Shown piece by piece: positions 9,721-19,779 of a DNA stretch of 64,000 bases. The notes below the pieces were generated by a model. It worked only from the letters and a program-made list of their open reading frames with translations, was not told the DNA's origin and made no database searches. The stretch's first letter is position 1; each line of letters opens with the position of its first letter. The position numbers and the translations under genes are program-made. This DNA is from Pogonophryne albipinna (lineage: Eukaryota; Chordata; Actinopteri; Perciformes; Artedidraconidae), in contig JAPTMU010000122.1 of NCBI GenBank assembly GCA_028583405.1, positions 311,784 through 375,783 on the forward strand, written 5' to 3'.

Positions 9721-10706
9721 CAGTGTTGGGACTAACGCGTTACAAAGTAACGCGTTTTAAATTCAGTAACTCAGTTACCGTTACTACATGGTGCGTTACT
9801 CCGTTACTGCGTTAGTTTTTTTATATAGTCAACAGCCAGGCGAACAGAGATGAGAACTGTACTTAAGTACAGTACTTGAGTAAATGTACTTAAATACTTC
9901 TTGCGTCACATGCGGAGACGGGCTGTGGGCGTGTTGTGTTGTTTACTAACAAGACTATCGAATGGCGGCGGCGGAGCCCAAGTCTAGTTTCTCCACCTGG
10001 AGATATTCTCACTATTTCACTTTTGTCGAGCACAAAGAAAAGAAAGTTTCTGTTAAATGTAAGTTGTGTCCTGGCGGGTCAAAGAGCCTATCTACTGCCC
10101 AAACCAGTAATTCAAATCTCTTAAAACATCTGCAAAAACAACATGCTGGGACGAAGCTAGTAACTAAGACCGGCACAGACCCAGACTCAGCCAACGCCAC
10201 TCCACCTCCACCTAAGCAACAGCGGCTGGATTTTAACCAAGGGACTGCTAGACAGGGAAAAGTATATAAAGCCATTGCACGGTATGTTGTAGAACACATG
10301 CAGGCTATTGCTACAGTGGAGTCACCCGCTTTCAGGGAGCTAGTTAGCATGATACCATGTCCGGGCGGCACACAGCATATGGGACGGAAAACTTTTTCCA
10401 ACTACCTGGAGAAAGAATATACAAAAATGGAAAGCCAGCTAATATCGATGCAATCCAGATTGTATATAATACATGTCAATTTGATCAACAGATTGTATTA
10501 TTCTCCAATGCAATAACAGTACTGAAATGAAGGCTATAAGGGCATTAATGGGAGCCTTTTTTTTTTAAGTAACTAAAAAGTTACTTTTTACAGTAACGCA
10601 TTACTTTTTGGTGTAAAGTAATCAGTAAAGTAACTGAGTTACTTTTGAAATGAAGTAACTAGTAATGGTAACTAGTTACTGGTTTTCAGTAACTAGCACA
10701 ACACTG
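9721..10706 (+). mobile_element. hAT transposon, internally deleted
   Basis: 986 bp bounded by CAGTGTTGGG...CAACACTG inverted ends and the perfect 8-bp target duplication GTACCCAA (9713-9720 and 10707-10714). The subterminal regions are rich in TAACGCGTTAC and AGTTACTxxTTAC repeats, as in fish hAT elements of this type. Only the N-terminal part of the transposase gene remains. It inserted in the composite repeat flank. Confidence 0.93.
9962..10516 (+). pseudogene. hAT transposase N-terminal fragment with BED zinc finger
   Basis: 184 codons. Cys33, Cys36, His56 and His61 form a BED-type finger (C-x2-C-x19-H-x4-H), preceded by STWRYSHYFTF. After about residue 160 the frame runs into non-transposase sequence and stops. 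The dimerisation/RNase-H-like catalytic domain of hAT transposases (normally 600 or more residues) is absent, so the product could bind DNA but not transpose. The start at 9962 begins MAAAEPKSSF, a usual start for this family. No intron is evident. Confidence 0.8.
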
Positions 10707-10714
10707 GTACCCAA

Positions 10715-10937
10715 ACTCAAGCACTCTCACTCTGACTAAACACATAAGGACATCCGGGTAAGACCTTAGTGCCCCTTAGTGCCCCTGGTACGCCATATTG
10801 TTAAATGAGCTCAGTGATGTACTGCACAACTTCACATGGGTAAAGTGAGCTCCGTGTTGCCCTGCAATATCAGATTTGGTGTATTTCCAAAAAGCTGTGA
10901 AAATACACCTATCTCCGTCATCTCCTGTAAAATAGCA
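10715..10937. other. composite repeat sequence
   Basis: Continuation of the flank interrupted by the hAT element. AATACACCTATCTCCGTCAT-like text recurs after the LINE at 12540-12600, so the LINE inserted between two related units. Confidence 0.5.
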
Positions 10938-10941
10938 TTTT

Positions 10942-11322
10942 TTGTTTATTTCCATCATTCATGGAATGAACCCGTCTGATGTTATAAACTACAGGCCTGT
11001 CTCTCTCCTCCCGTTCCTGTCTAAAACACTTGAACGCGCTGTCTTTAAACAACTCTCTTGTTATCTCCATCAGAACAACCTTCTGGATCCGCACCAGTCT
11101 GGTTTCAAGGCAGGTCACTCCACAGAAACTGCTCTCATTGCTGTCACTGAGGAACTGCACACTGCCAAAGCAGCATCCCTCTCCTCTGTCATCATCCTGT
11201 TGGACCTGTCTGCTGCATTCGACACGGTGAACCATCAGATCACACTCTCCAAGAACTTGGAGTTTCAGGCTCTGCACTTTCCCTCCTCACCTCATACCTC
11301 AAAGCCCGTACCTACAGGGTAA
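10942..11322 (+). pseudogene. L2 reverse transcriptase, palm N-terminal part
   Basis: Contains INYRPVSLLPFLSKTLERAV, a QSGFKAGHSTETAL block and DLSAAFDTVNH, which carries the motif-A catalytic Asp. The frame is lost after DTVNHQI, around 11250. The GVPQGSVLGPLLF and YADDTQL motifs follow in other frames at about 11360-11490, so the polymerase is intact in order but broken by frameshifts. Confidence 0.82.
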
Positions 11323-11558
11323 CTTGGAGAGGGTCCGAGTCCGACCCTTGTCAATTAACTACAGGGGTCCCTCAGGGCTCTGTTCTTGGTCCCCTCCTCT
11401 TCTCCCTGTACACAAACTCGCTCGGATCAGTCATTAGCCCGCATGGTTTTTCATACCACTGCTACGCTGACGACACCCAATTAATTCTGTCCTTTCTCCG
11501 CTCAGAGACCCAGGTCGTCGCACGCATCTCTGCTTGTCTAGCTGACATCTCTCAGTGG

Positions 11559-12314
11559 ATGTCTGCTCATCACCTCAAGCTCAACCTTGACAAGACTGAA
11601 CTGCTTTTCCTTCCGGGAAAAGATTGTCCCACTCTTGACCTAACAATCAACATCGGCACCTCTGTTGTTTCCCCGACTCAGACTGCAAGGAATCTGGGTG
11701 TGACCCTAAATAACAACCTGTCCTTCACTGCAAACACCGCTGCTACAACCCATTGCTGCAGATACACGCTTTACAACATCAGGAAGATACGTCCCCAGCT
11801 GACCCAGAAAGCGACGCAGGTTCTGGTCCAGGCTCTCGTCACCTCACGCCTAGACTACTGCAACTCCCTCCTGGCTGGTCTACCTGCATGTGCCGTCCGA
11901 CCTCTGCAGCTCATCCAGAATGCAGCGGCTCGTCTGGTCTTCAACCTTCCTAAATTTTCCCACACCACTCCGCTCCTCCGCTCCCTTCACTGGCTTCCGG
12001 TAAATCTAGAATCCACTTCAAGACAATGGTACTTGCGTACCATGCTGCGAATGGATCTGGCCCTTCCTACATCCAGGACATTGTCAAACTGTACACCCCA
12101 GCGCCTGCACTACGCTCTGCATCAGCCAAACGACTCGCTGCACCCTCGCTGCGAGGGGGACCCAAGTTCCCATCAGCAAAAAACACGTGGGTTTGCTATC
12201 CTGGCTCCAAAATGGTGGAATGAGCTCCCCATTGACATCAGGACAGCAAAAAGCTTACACACCTTCCGGCGCAGACTGAAAACTCATCTCTTTCGACTCC
12301 ACTTCGAGCGATAG
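11559..12314 (+). pseudogene. L2 reverse transcriptase, thumb and C-terminal part
   Basis: 251 codons beginning MSAHHLKLNLDKTELL, directly after the YADD region. Typical L2 C-terminal blocks follow: SRLDYCNSLLAGLP, LQLIQNAAARL, LHWLPV and a final FRRRLKTHLFR. It ends about 160 bases before the L2 tail. It is part of the same broken ORF as 10942-11322; the two are in different frames. Confidence 0.82.
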
Positions 12315-12535
12315 AATTACTAACAATGAACTGCTAACAGAGCACTTATATACTAATAAAGGACTGGCTTATCTATAGCCAGTTGAGTAGCACTTGAAAT
12401 GTTTGGCTCTATGAAACCTGATGTACTTATATGATTCTGTTTTCTTCAAGGTTGTGTCTTCCTGGTCGATTGTACTTATTGTAAGTCGCTTTGGATAAAA
12501 GCGTCAGCTAAATGAAATGTAATATATAATATTCA

Positions 12536-13380
12536 GGCAAATACACATATCTTTGTCCGCTCCAGGAGCTTCAAAGTGCAGACTCCTGAGCTCCGTCATG
12601 TCCTGCAAAATGTTATTCTTCCGACCGCCAAGCACCGGCACGTGGACCCGGGGAGGAGGCCCTCCAATGGCGGGTCAAATTTGCTGATAGCACAGCTGAC
12701 GGCTGGACACTAGCCATAGAGGAACACCAGGGCAGGACCAGGCAGTTACCTCTTTGCAGACAAGCATATATGGTTGTTACGCAGGATCAAACAGGTAGCC
12801 TGTGATGAAGTAGGGTCGACCCTATATCATGTGAAGCCACCGAGCCTTGGTCCCCGATGGAACTGGTGCCCGGTGCAAGGCCAATTGCTGAATGCTGCAG
12901 CCGACTAAGGCCGCTATGCAACAGTGGAGGATTAGAGAAACTGATGTTTGCCTGGCACTCCGCGGCGAAGTGGGGAGGTGGAACTTCCACCCCGCTGCGG
13001 AACCCATGGTGGAACCCCTGAGTCAGACGGTTCGTCTCGGTCACGGTTCATATTGGGCGGCCCGGGAGGGAAAAGACTCTCAGGGTTACCCACGCAGCAC
13101 ACCCTCCCGGCCATCAGAGTCAAACCCGCAGTTCGGAGGAACCGACAGCCAGAGCACCGGCACGTGGACCGGGGGAGAAGGCCCTCCGATGGCGGGTCGC
13201 ATTTGCCATTCGATCAGTGAGGTCAGAGGAGAAGAACCCGCAGTTCGGAGGAACCGACCGCCAGAGCATCCGGCACGAGGCCGGGCTGGCGGAGGCCCTC
13301 CGATGGCGGGTCGCGTTTGCCATTCGATCAGTGAGGTGATTTTTGCGGCAAAAATGGACAAAATCCGTTAATGTACGGTC
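12536..13380. repeat. unclassified sequence with ~115-bp GC-rich repeats
   Basis: Two clear tandem units at about 13125-13340 (CCGCAGTTCGGAGGAACCGA, CCTCCGATGGCGGGTCGC, TTGCCATTCGATCAGTGAGG) and a diverged one near 12630. 12690-13070 matches nothing I know. ORFs such as 12892-13371 arise from the GC-rich repeats and show no protein features. Confidence 0.5.
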
Positions 13381-14065
13381 GAGTTGGGGGGGGGGGAACG
13401 GCTGGACAAAGGCCGTCGGGGGGCACCCAGGACCGGGCAGTGCCCCCGGTAGAAGGAACCAGGTGAAACGGGCCAAAACAGAAAGAAAAAGAAAAAGAAC
13501 CAGACAAAAGGGGTGAAAATGTAAAAAAGTATCCGAAAATAGTGCATCAAAATGCGGGTAGAGTCCCCTGACAACTCCCCTCACATTCCTCCAGAGTCAG
13601 AAAAAGTCTGAGTTAACTTTTTGGAGAACCATGAAAACGGGCCAAAATATCCGAAAATAGTGCATCATAATGCGGGTAGAGTCCCCTGACAACTCCCCTC
13701 ACATTCCTCCAGAGTCAGAAAAAGTCTGAGTTAACTTTTTGGAGAACCATGAAAACGGGCCAAAATATCCGAAAATAGTGCATCATAATGCAGGTAGAGT
13801 CCCCTGAAACTCCCCTCACATTCCTCCGGAGTCAGAAAAAGTCTGAGTTAACTTTTTGGAGAACCATGAAAACGGGCCAAAATATCCGAAAATAGTGCAT
13901 CATAATACGGGTAGAGTCGCCTGACAACTCCCCTCACATTTCTCCAGAGTCAGAAAAAGTCTAAGTTAACTTTTTGGAGAACCAGAGGAAAGGGGTGAAA
14001 ATGGAGAAATTGTATCCCAAAATAGTGTCTCATAATTCCCTGACAACTCCCCTTGCATTCCTCCA
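13381..14065. repeat. ~120-bp minisatellite array M120
   Basis: Four to five units with TATCCGAAAATAGTGCATCA, AGAGTCCCCTGACAACTCCC and CTTTTTGGAGAACCATGAAA. A G run (about 10) at 13387 precedes it. The array leads straight into the second core repeat, in the same order as at 5135-6216. Confidence 0.8.
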
Positions 14066-14735
14066 GAGACCAGTTCAAAAACTTAAAGTTTGGTAAGAAC
14101 CATGATTGGGGGTCTCCAGGCAACAATTGTATCCGAGCCAAAGCACTCATGTAGCGGATTAATTCATCCAGGAAGTGCTCTCAAAAACTGGGTTTCCGAT
14201 TTCGTGCAGATGGTAGCTTGGAAAACATGAATACATTTTTTTGACGGAGGAAGGGAGGTCTCGATTCCCCTCTCCGTTGTAAAATGCAACGGGGGAGTGA
14301 AACAGTGTCCGGGGCTTCCGCCCGATGCCCGAAGACTTGAGCTTTTTGGAGCCCTTCCTCCGTTGGCACTCCGTGGAATTTTTTAAAACTTCATTTTTGA
14401 TTATTTTAAGATATAATTGACAGTTTTCTTTACTTTTTTCTGCTTTCCACGGGTGGGGGCGCATGGCAGGCCGTCCTATGAGCTCCCAAATTCGGCCTGG
14501 AACCTCCGGGAATTGTGGGCTAAGCTCCATAAACTGACAAAGTCACCCAGAAATGTCACTTTAATAGCCCAAAAATATATAATACAAATACATTTAAATA
14601 GTAAAAAGTACAATTGTGCTCCTAATTAACCGGAATTTGATTTATATAGCCCCATGATAGTGAATACAAATCATTTTCATGGAAAAAAGTGTTAAAACCC
14701 CTGATTAATATGTTTGTAATGCTGCCAGCAGGTTC
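14066..14735 (+). repeat. dispersed core repeat, copy 2
   Basis: Closely matches 6216-6880 over nearly its full length, with small indels, including the ACGGAGGAAGGGAGG / CTTCCTCCGTTGGCAC pair and the TTTCCACGGGTGGGGGCGCA block. Confidence 0.75.
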
Positions 14736-15285
14736 ACTGCTGTAAGCAGGGTCTCACACTCAAAGGCACCTAGGCAGAGCTCCAGGGTGATGCACAAGGC
14801 TTTCATACCCAGCAATAACTGTTTGAAAGCTGGGGAAAAGTGCTGTGAATACAGGGAGAGAGCAGCCAGAGAGAAGCGGGCTGTGAGAGCCACAGAGCAC
14901 ACCCAGAGATCTACTTGCAGCGCATGGCTCTTGCACCCAGACTGCACCCAGAGAACAGGCTGCTTCACAGCACTTTACAAGCCAGGAAAAGTGATTGAAT
15001 CCTGGGTATACATGTTTTAAATAGTCTGATACCTCCAGGGTGCATCACCACATTTTACAAGCCAGGGAAGGTGCCTGAATCCTTGGTAAACATTGTTTAA
15101 TTGTTTAAGTGTTTTTAAATTGTGAAAACAATGTTGTCACTTTCAAAACTCTCCTGTCATTGACCGGAGAAATTGGGTCGATGTTGTATTCAATCTGACC
15201 GTTAATATTCCAGTGAGACGAAGTACGTACAATGACCGGAGTGATCCCATGTTAATTTTGTCCCAAAACCGGAGCATTCCCTCAC
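14736..15285. repeat. composite repeat, terminal block
   Basis: One ~240-bp unit, one ~80-bp unit and a terminal block (TTTCAAAACTCTCCTGTCAT ... AATGACCGGAGTGATCCCAT ... GGAGCATTCCCTCACCC) that also ends the cluster at 42821. The shared stop of homology at 15287 and 42821 suggests a true element boundary. Confidence 0.6.
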
Positions 15286-16119
15286 CCATCACAGGGTGTT
15301 CGTATGCTGGGAAGAAAGTAGACCGTCATGTAACTCAAGACCACCCTGAGTTCTCCCGAGATGAGGCACATCAGGTCATGGCAAGGCTGAAGCATAGTGT
15401 GGCCCTGCAGTTGCTCCATGACCTCCGAGAGACTAACCCCATCATTGGAATGGCTACATCATTGGATATAGACAATGAGGAGGAATACCCGGTGCACCCT
15501 CCACCCTTCTCCCCGCATACCGAGTGTGACGAAGAGGACTGCAGGCAGGTGATGCTGGAAAATGTGGAATTGAGGGCTCAGAAGGATGCCCTCATTGATG
15601 AGGTGAAGACCCTGCAATCCAGGCTGAAAAAGGAGCTAAAACCCAGGAAGCAGAGTGCCACTGCTGCTTTGCTTGGGGAAGAGGAAGAATGTATATGATT
15701 TAAGGGCCTGGCAATCTCAAGTACCTCCGGCATAAACACAGTAGCCTCCGGCAGCAATACCCCTCTCAAGACTGTCATGCGGTCCCCAGAAGCCTCCGGC
15801 AGCAATACCCCTCTCAAGACCCCTGTCAAGACTGTCATGCGGTCCCCAGAAGCCTCCGGCAGCAATACCCCTCTCATGACCCCGGTCAAGACTGTCATGC
15901 GGTCCCCAGAAGCCTCCGGCTGCAATACCCCGGTCAAGACCCCGGTCAAGACTGTCATGCGGTCCCCAGAAGCCTCCGGTAGTGAGACCCCTGTATGCCA
16001 GAAGACCCGTGCGTCTGTCTATAATAAGCTGACTTGTGAGGGTTTCGCACCGACAGTAAAACGGAAAGGAAATTGTCTGTCGAAAGTCAGCCGGATAGAG
16101 AACTTCCTCGTATTCATGG
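15286..16119 (+). pseudogene. YR element copy 2, truncated at both ends
   Basis: Plus-strand fragment that starts inside the second zinc finger (ITGCSYAGKK) and ends inside the recombinase N-terminal domain (NFLVFMA). It keeps the coiled coil, an in-frame TGA at 15696-15698, then one 15-residue and three 20-residue CDK-site units (TPLKTPVKTVMRSP with EAS in place of AAS). It retains a segment (RKGNCLSKVSRIENF) that is deleted in copy 1 and holds a stop in copy 3. The 5' side is fused to the composite terminal block and the 3' side to other cluster repeats, so it was captured by rearrangement. It has no catalytic region. Confidence 0.75.
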
Positions 16120-17220
16120 CCTCGTATTCATGGCATGAGAACATCCTCCACAGGAGGAGGGTGGTGGTGATGTGAAGAAGGCCGAATATGGATGCCGATG
16201 GGCGGACGGTAAAGCACCGCAAAATCCACCCCCCTTTAGGGTTACCAGGGGCACAAGGTTCTGGAGTGTGTGAATATCTGGGTTTAGTCCGTGGGGGAGT
16301 GCTTAACTGTGGGGGCCCGGGGACTCACGGTGTGCAAGGTCATGGAAGTGCGCATGTGAGGGACACATGATGGAGGTCATTAGTCCATCCTTTGGTGGTC
16401 TGTGAGGGGCCACAGAGAGGTGATTTTCCCGGTCTCTCTCCTGGAGTTCTGAAATAAACTAAGAAAAAAATTACTCTTGAGGAATGTAAGGGGAGTTGAC
16501 AGGGGACTCTACCCGCCTTATGAGGCACTATTTTCGGATACTTTTTTACATGTTATGCACAGCCTGCTCCCTGGGTTCACGGGTTCACTCTGCCTCTATT
16601 TACACCACTTTTCCCCACGTTTCAAACACTTATTCCTGGGTAGAAAAGCCATGTGCTGCAAGGTGCTCTCTGGGTAAAGTCTCCTCCTATTTACAGCACT
16701 TTTCCCCGCCTTTCAAAGACTTATTCCTGGGTAGAAAAGCCATGTGCTGCATGGTGCTCTCTGGGTAATGTACCCTTGATTCAAGCTGTTTCCTGGATTC
16801 TAAAGTGTTGTGAAGCAGCCTGTTCTCTGGGTACAGTCTGGGTGGAAGAGCCATGTGCTGCATGGAGCTCTCTGGGTCTCTGTGAGTCTCACACCCTGCT
16901 TGTCTCTGGGTAAAGTCTCCTCCTATTCACACCACTTTTACCCAGGTTTCAAAGACTTATTCCTGGGTTGAAAAGCCATGTGCTGCATGGTGCTCTGTGG
17001 GTCTCTGTGAGTCTCAGACCCTGCTAACAGCAGTGACCCTGCTGCCAGTATTATGAACAGATTGATCAGTTTCTAACAATACTTTAGCCCACATCAGAGC
17101 CCTGTTCCCTGGGTAATAGAGGGGAGGGGGTTGATGTGCCCTGGGTCTATGGGTCTATGGGTGTCTGGGTCTCTGGGTCTCTGTGGGTCTCATACCCTGC
17201 TTCTCCGGGGTGTTGGAGAG
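16120..17220. repeat. composite repeats in inverted order
   Basis: Reverse-complement versions of blocks seen at 37607-37930 (16140-16330), a satellite-like piece (16380-16450), an M120 piece (16470-16560) and degenerate ~240-bp units with TTATTCCTGGGTAGAAAAGC. The orientation flips relative to 5000-15285, so the cluster is built of inverted halves. Confidence 0.55.
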
Positions 17221-17860
17221 TCATTTTCAGGCTCCTCTCCACAGTTCAATCAGGAGAGACGTTGATGTATGAAATACATATTTATTACTGGGACACGTCA
17301 TATGAATGAAATAATGATTGCCAGAATTGAGACAGAGAATGGAATGGTGTTTGGCGATTAGGCCCCGGTTTGCAGGATTATCATTCAGCAGGGGAAGAAC
17401 CGCTCCGAAGAAACCCCCCGGGGTCTAGACATTGGTGGTGGTGATAAGTAGGTGGGACCGGTCTGAAGGGAGAAGGATTAGCTTGGTCCTATAGGAGACG
17501 GGAGGCGAGAGGGGTGGAGGAGTGTTGCGTATTGTCACCTGGAATGACAGCTGACAAGAGGGAAGAGCAGATATAAAGGGATTAGCGGGTGCAACGATAG
17601 GCTTGTGAGAATGGAGAGAGGAGTGATTGGTTAGCTGGGGAGTGACGCCCCCGATCACTTAATGAGGGAGGAGAGGGTAAAGAAGTGACGTGTAATATGA
17701 ATGAAGAGCTTGGTCTTCCTGCTTGAACTTGCGCTAAGCTTCATTTGTCCCCCTAAAAATGATTTATAATCATTATTTTTGCATTTAAATGATTTATTTT
17801 ACCATTAATACGGTACTCTAACACAATGCACATAGTCTGGAGCTCACTGGGGTCCTGCAT
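17221..17860. other. unclassified sequence
   Basis: No recognised repeat, exon or RNA. GA-rich stretches at 17460-17700 give short ORFs without protein character. Confidence 0.4.
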
Positions 17861-18670
17861 ATGCTTTAATCAGGCGTTTTAACATTTTTTCCATGAAAAT
17901 GATTTGTATTCACTATCATGGGGCTATATAAATCAAATTCCGGGTAATTCGGAGCACAATTGTACCTTTTACTATTTAAATGTATTTGTATTATATATTT
18001 TTGGGCTATAAAAGTGACATTTCTGGGTGACTTTGTCAGTTTATGGAACTTAGCCCACAAATCCTGGAGGTTCCTTTGCTGAATTTGGGAGCTCATAGGC
18101 GGCCTGCCATGCGCCCCCACCTGTGGAAAGAAGAAAAAAGTAAAGAAAACGTCAATTATATCTTAAAATAATCAAAAATGAAGTTTTAAAAAATTGTCGA
18201 AGAAAACGACTAAGTGCCAACGGAGAAGGGGCTCTAGAAATCTCAACCTATTGGCGCTTTGGGCCTAAGCCCCGGACACTTTTCCACTTCTCCGTTGCAA
18301 CTTACAATGGAGTGGGGAAACCAAGCTTCCCCTTCTCCGTCAAAAAAATGCATTCATCCATTTCAGACTACTGTCTGCACGAAATCGGAAACCCGGTTTT
18401 TGAAACGGCTGTCTGATGTCCTGGAGGAATTCATCCGCTCCATGTGCACTCTGGCTTGGATAGATTTGTTGCCTGGAGACCCCCCAGCCTGGTTCTTACC
18501 AAACTTTAAGTTTTTGAACTGGTCTCTGGAGGAATGTAAGGGGAATTTGAGGGGACTCAAACTGCATTATGAGGCACTATTTTCGGATACATTTCCTCAC
18601 TTTTACCCATTTTTTATGGTTCTCCAAAAAGTTCACTCAGACTTTTTTCTAACTGGAGGAATGTTAGGGT
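17861..18670 (-). repeat. dispersed core repeat, copy 3, with M120 remnant
   Basis: Reverse-complement match to 6216-6880, followed by a diverged M120 unit to about 18665. A 141-codon ORF at 18259-18684 crosses it; corresponding ORFs in other copies are in different frames, so it is not treated as a gene. Confidence 0.7.
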
Positions 18671-18863
18671 TAGTTCCGGTCTGACATCGTTTAGCTCTCT
18701 GCTGCAGAGAGGAAGAGAAGATCACTGCTCTAAACAAAGTCAAAAATCGTGCATCCAAATGGAATAAATATAATTAATCATTATTAATACGTTAAGTATT
18801 GTTCATTGTTTTTCACTTTTATTAAATGTTTGATATTTCCGGCACAGACCCTTTCATACCGGC
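18671..18863. other. flank of the BEL/Pao insertion
   Basis: AT-rich sequence with nothing recognised. No 5-bp target duplication is evident between 18859-18863 (CCGGC) and the bases after the 3' LTR (GGCAC). Confidence 0.4.
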
Positions 18864-19299
18864 TGTGGAAGCTATTCAGTATTTTTCACATTTATTTTAT
18901 GTATTTATTTGTTATTTTTTGTTTTGTAGAATTAATTAATTTACAGCCATATTATTTAAGTTAAGTTGTGTTCCAGCTAAAATGCTTTTATTTTGAAGGT
19001 GATGGGTCAATTTGGGCACACAGCTGGGTTTATTTAAGTCAATCAGGGCACAGCTGCAGTCAGTGGGCACCGGGAAGGTCTATGGTTTTTTACCAGTATC
19101 AGGGCTGAGTTCAGCAAACATTTCAACACCTTTTGCTGTATTGTTCTTGCCGAGGTGAAGCTAATAAATACCACAAAAACGTCGATGACTTGTCTGGACA
19201 ATGGACTCATTACCAACTCATGATCTGCGTAAGATCCACTATACCTGGTGCCTCAGTGGCCTTTTGAAGTTTCATTGTTGTTGACAAATAGCCACTACA
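18864..19299 (+). repeat. BEL/Pao 5' LTR
   Basis: 436 bp starting TG and ending CA, matching the 3' LTR at 26221-27451 once that copy's insertion is removed. I count about 9 differences between the two by eye (~2%). GCTAATAAATACC near 19160 holds an AATAAA poly(A) signal. TTTATTTAAGTCAATCAGG near 19030 is a possible promoter area. Confidence 0.88.
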
Positions 19300-19779
19300 T
19301 AAAGTAAAAAACCTCCCTTATTGAAGCGGACACTTTTATTGTTTTTTTGGGGATTTTTTGCACTGCATGGACGTTTGGACTGGAATCACCACTGCGCTCA
19401 AACGGAGATGATCATGCTGATCAAAGGACAAAGGAACATGGACGCCGGCGCATCAGCGTTTGATCTGGAGATCTGAGACAATGCTCATTGACTTTGTGAA
19501 ACTTTGAATTGCCTGTTAAAGACATGATCGGAGAACAGAGGACCACCCACTGCTTAAATGGACGCCGCACAAACCTACTCCACAACAACATAACATTGGT
19601 ATGTGAAGGATAATCGGTCAGCTTTATTGGAAAAAAGATAACTTATTTGGAGTGACTGAATTACTGTTTCGCTACATGTTGATGAATATTGGGAGTTGTT
19701 GGACTTGAAAAGACATTTATTCATAAACCTCCGACGTGAAGTGTCAATATAATTGCCTGTGTGAACTCATTCAGACAAT
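19300..19779 (+). other. BEL/Pao leader
   Basis: Untranslated leader between the LTR and the first ORF. I could not assign the primer-binding site to a particular tRNA. Confidence 0.5.

Larger units (their letters stand above)
10938..12535 (+). mobile_element. L2-group LINE, 5'-truncated
   Basis: Begins in the middle of the reverse transcriptase and runs to a 3' tail reading GTAAGTCGCTTTGGATAAAA then GCGTCAGCTAAATG, the hallmark of fish L2 elements. The same tail terminates the SINE at 28503 and 34174. The endonuclease domain is missing. Confidence 0.88.

Noticed and set aside
12892..13371. 159-codon GC-rich ORF
   Set aside because: It overlaps ORFs on both strands in GC-rich tandem repeats and has no recognisable domain.
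18259..18684. 141-codon ORF in the core repeat
   Set aside because: Equivalent ORFs in other core copies are in different frames and strands and broken by indels, so there is no sign of selection.
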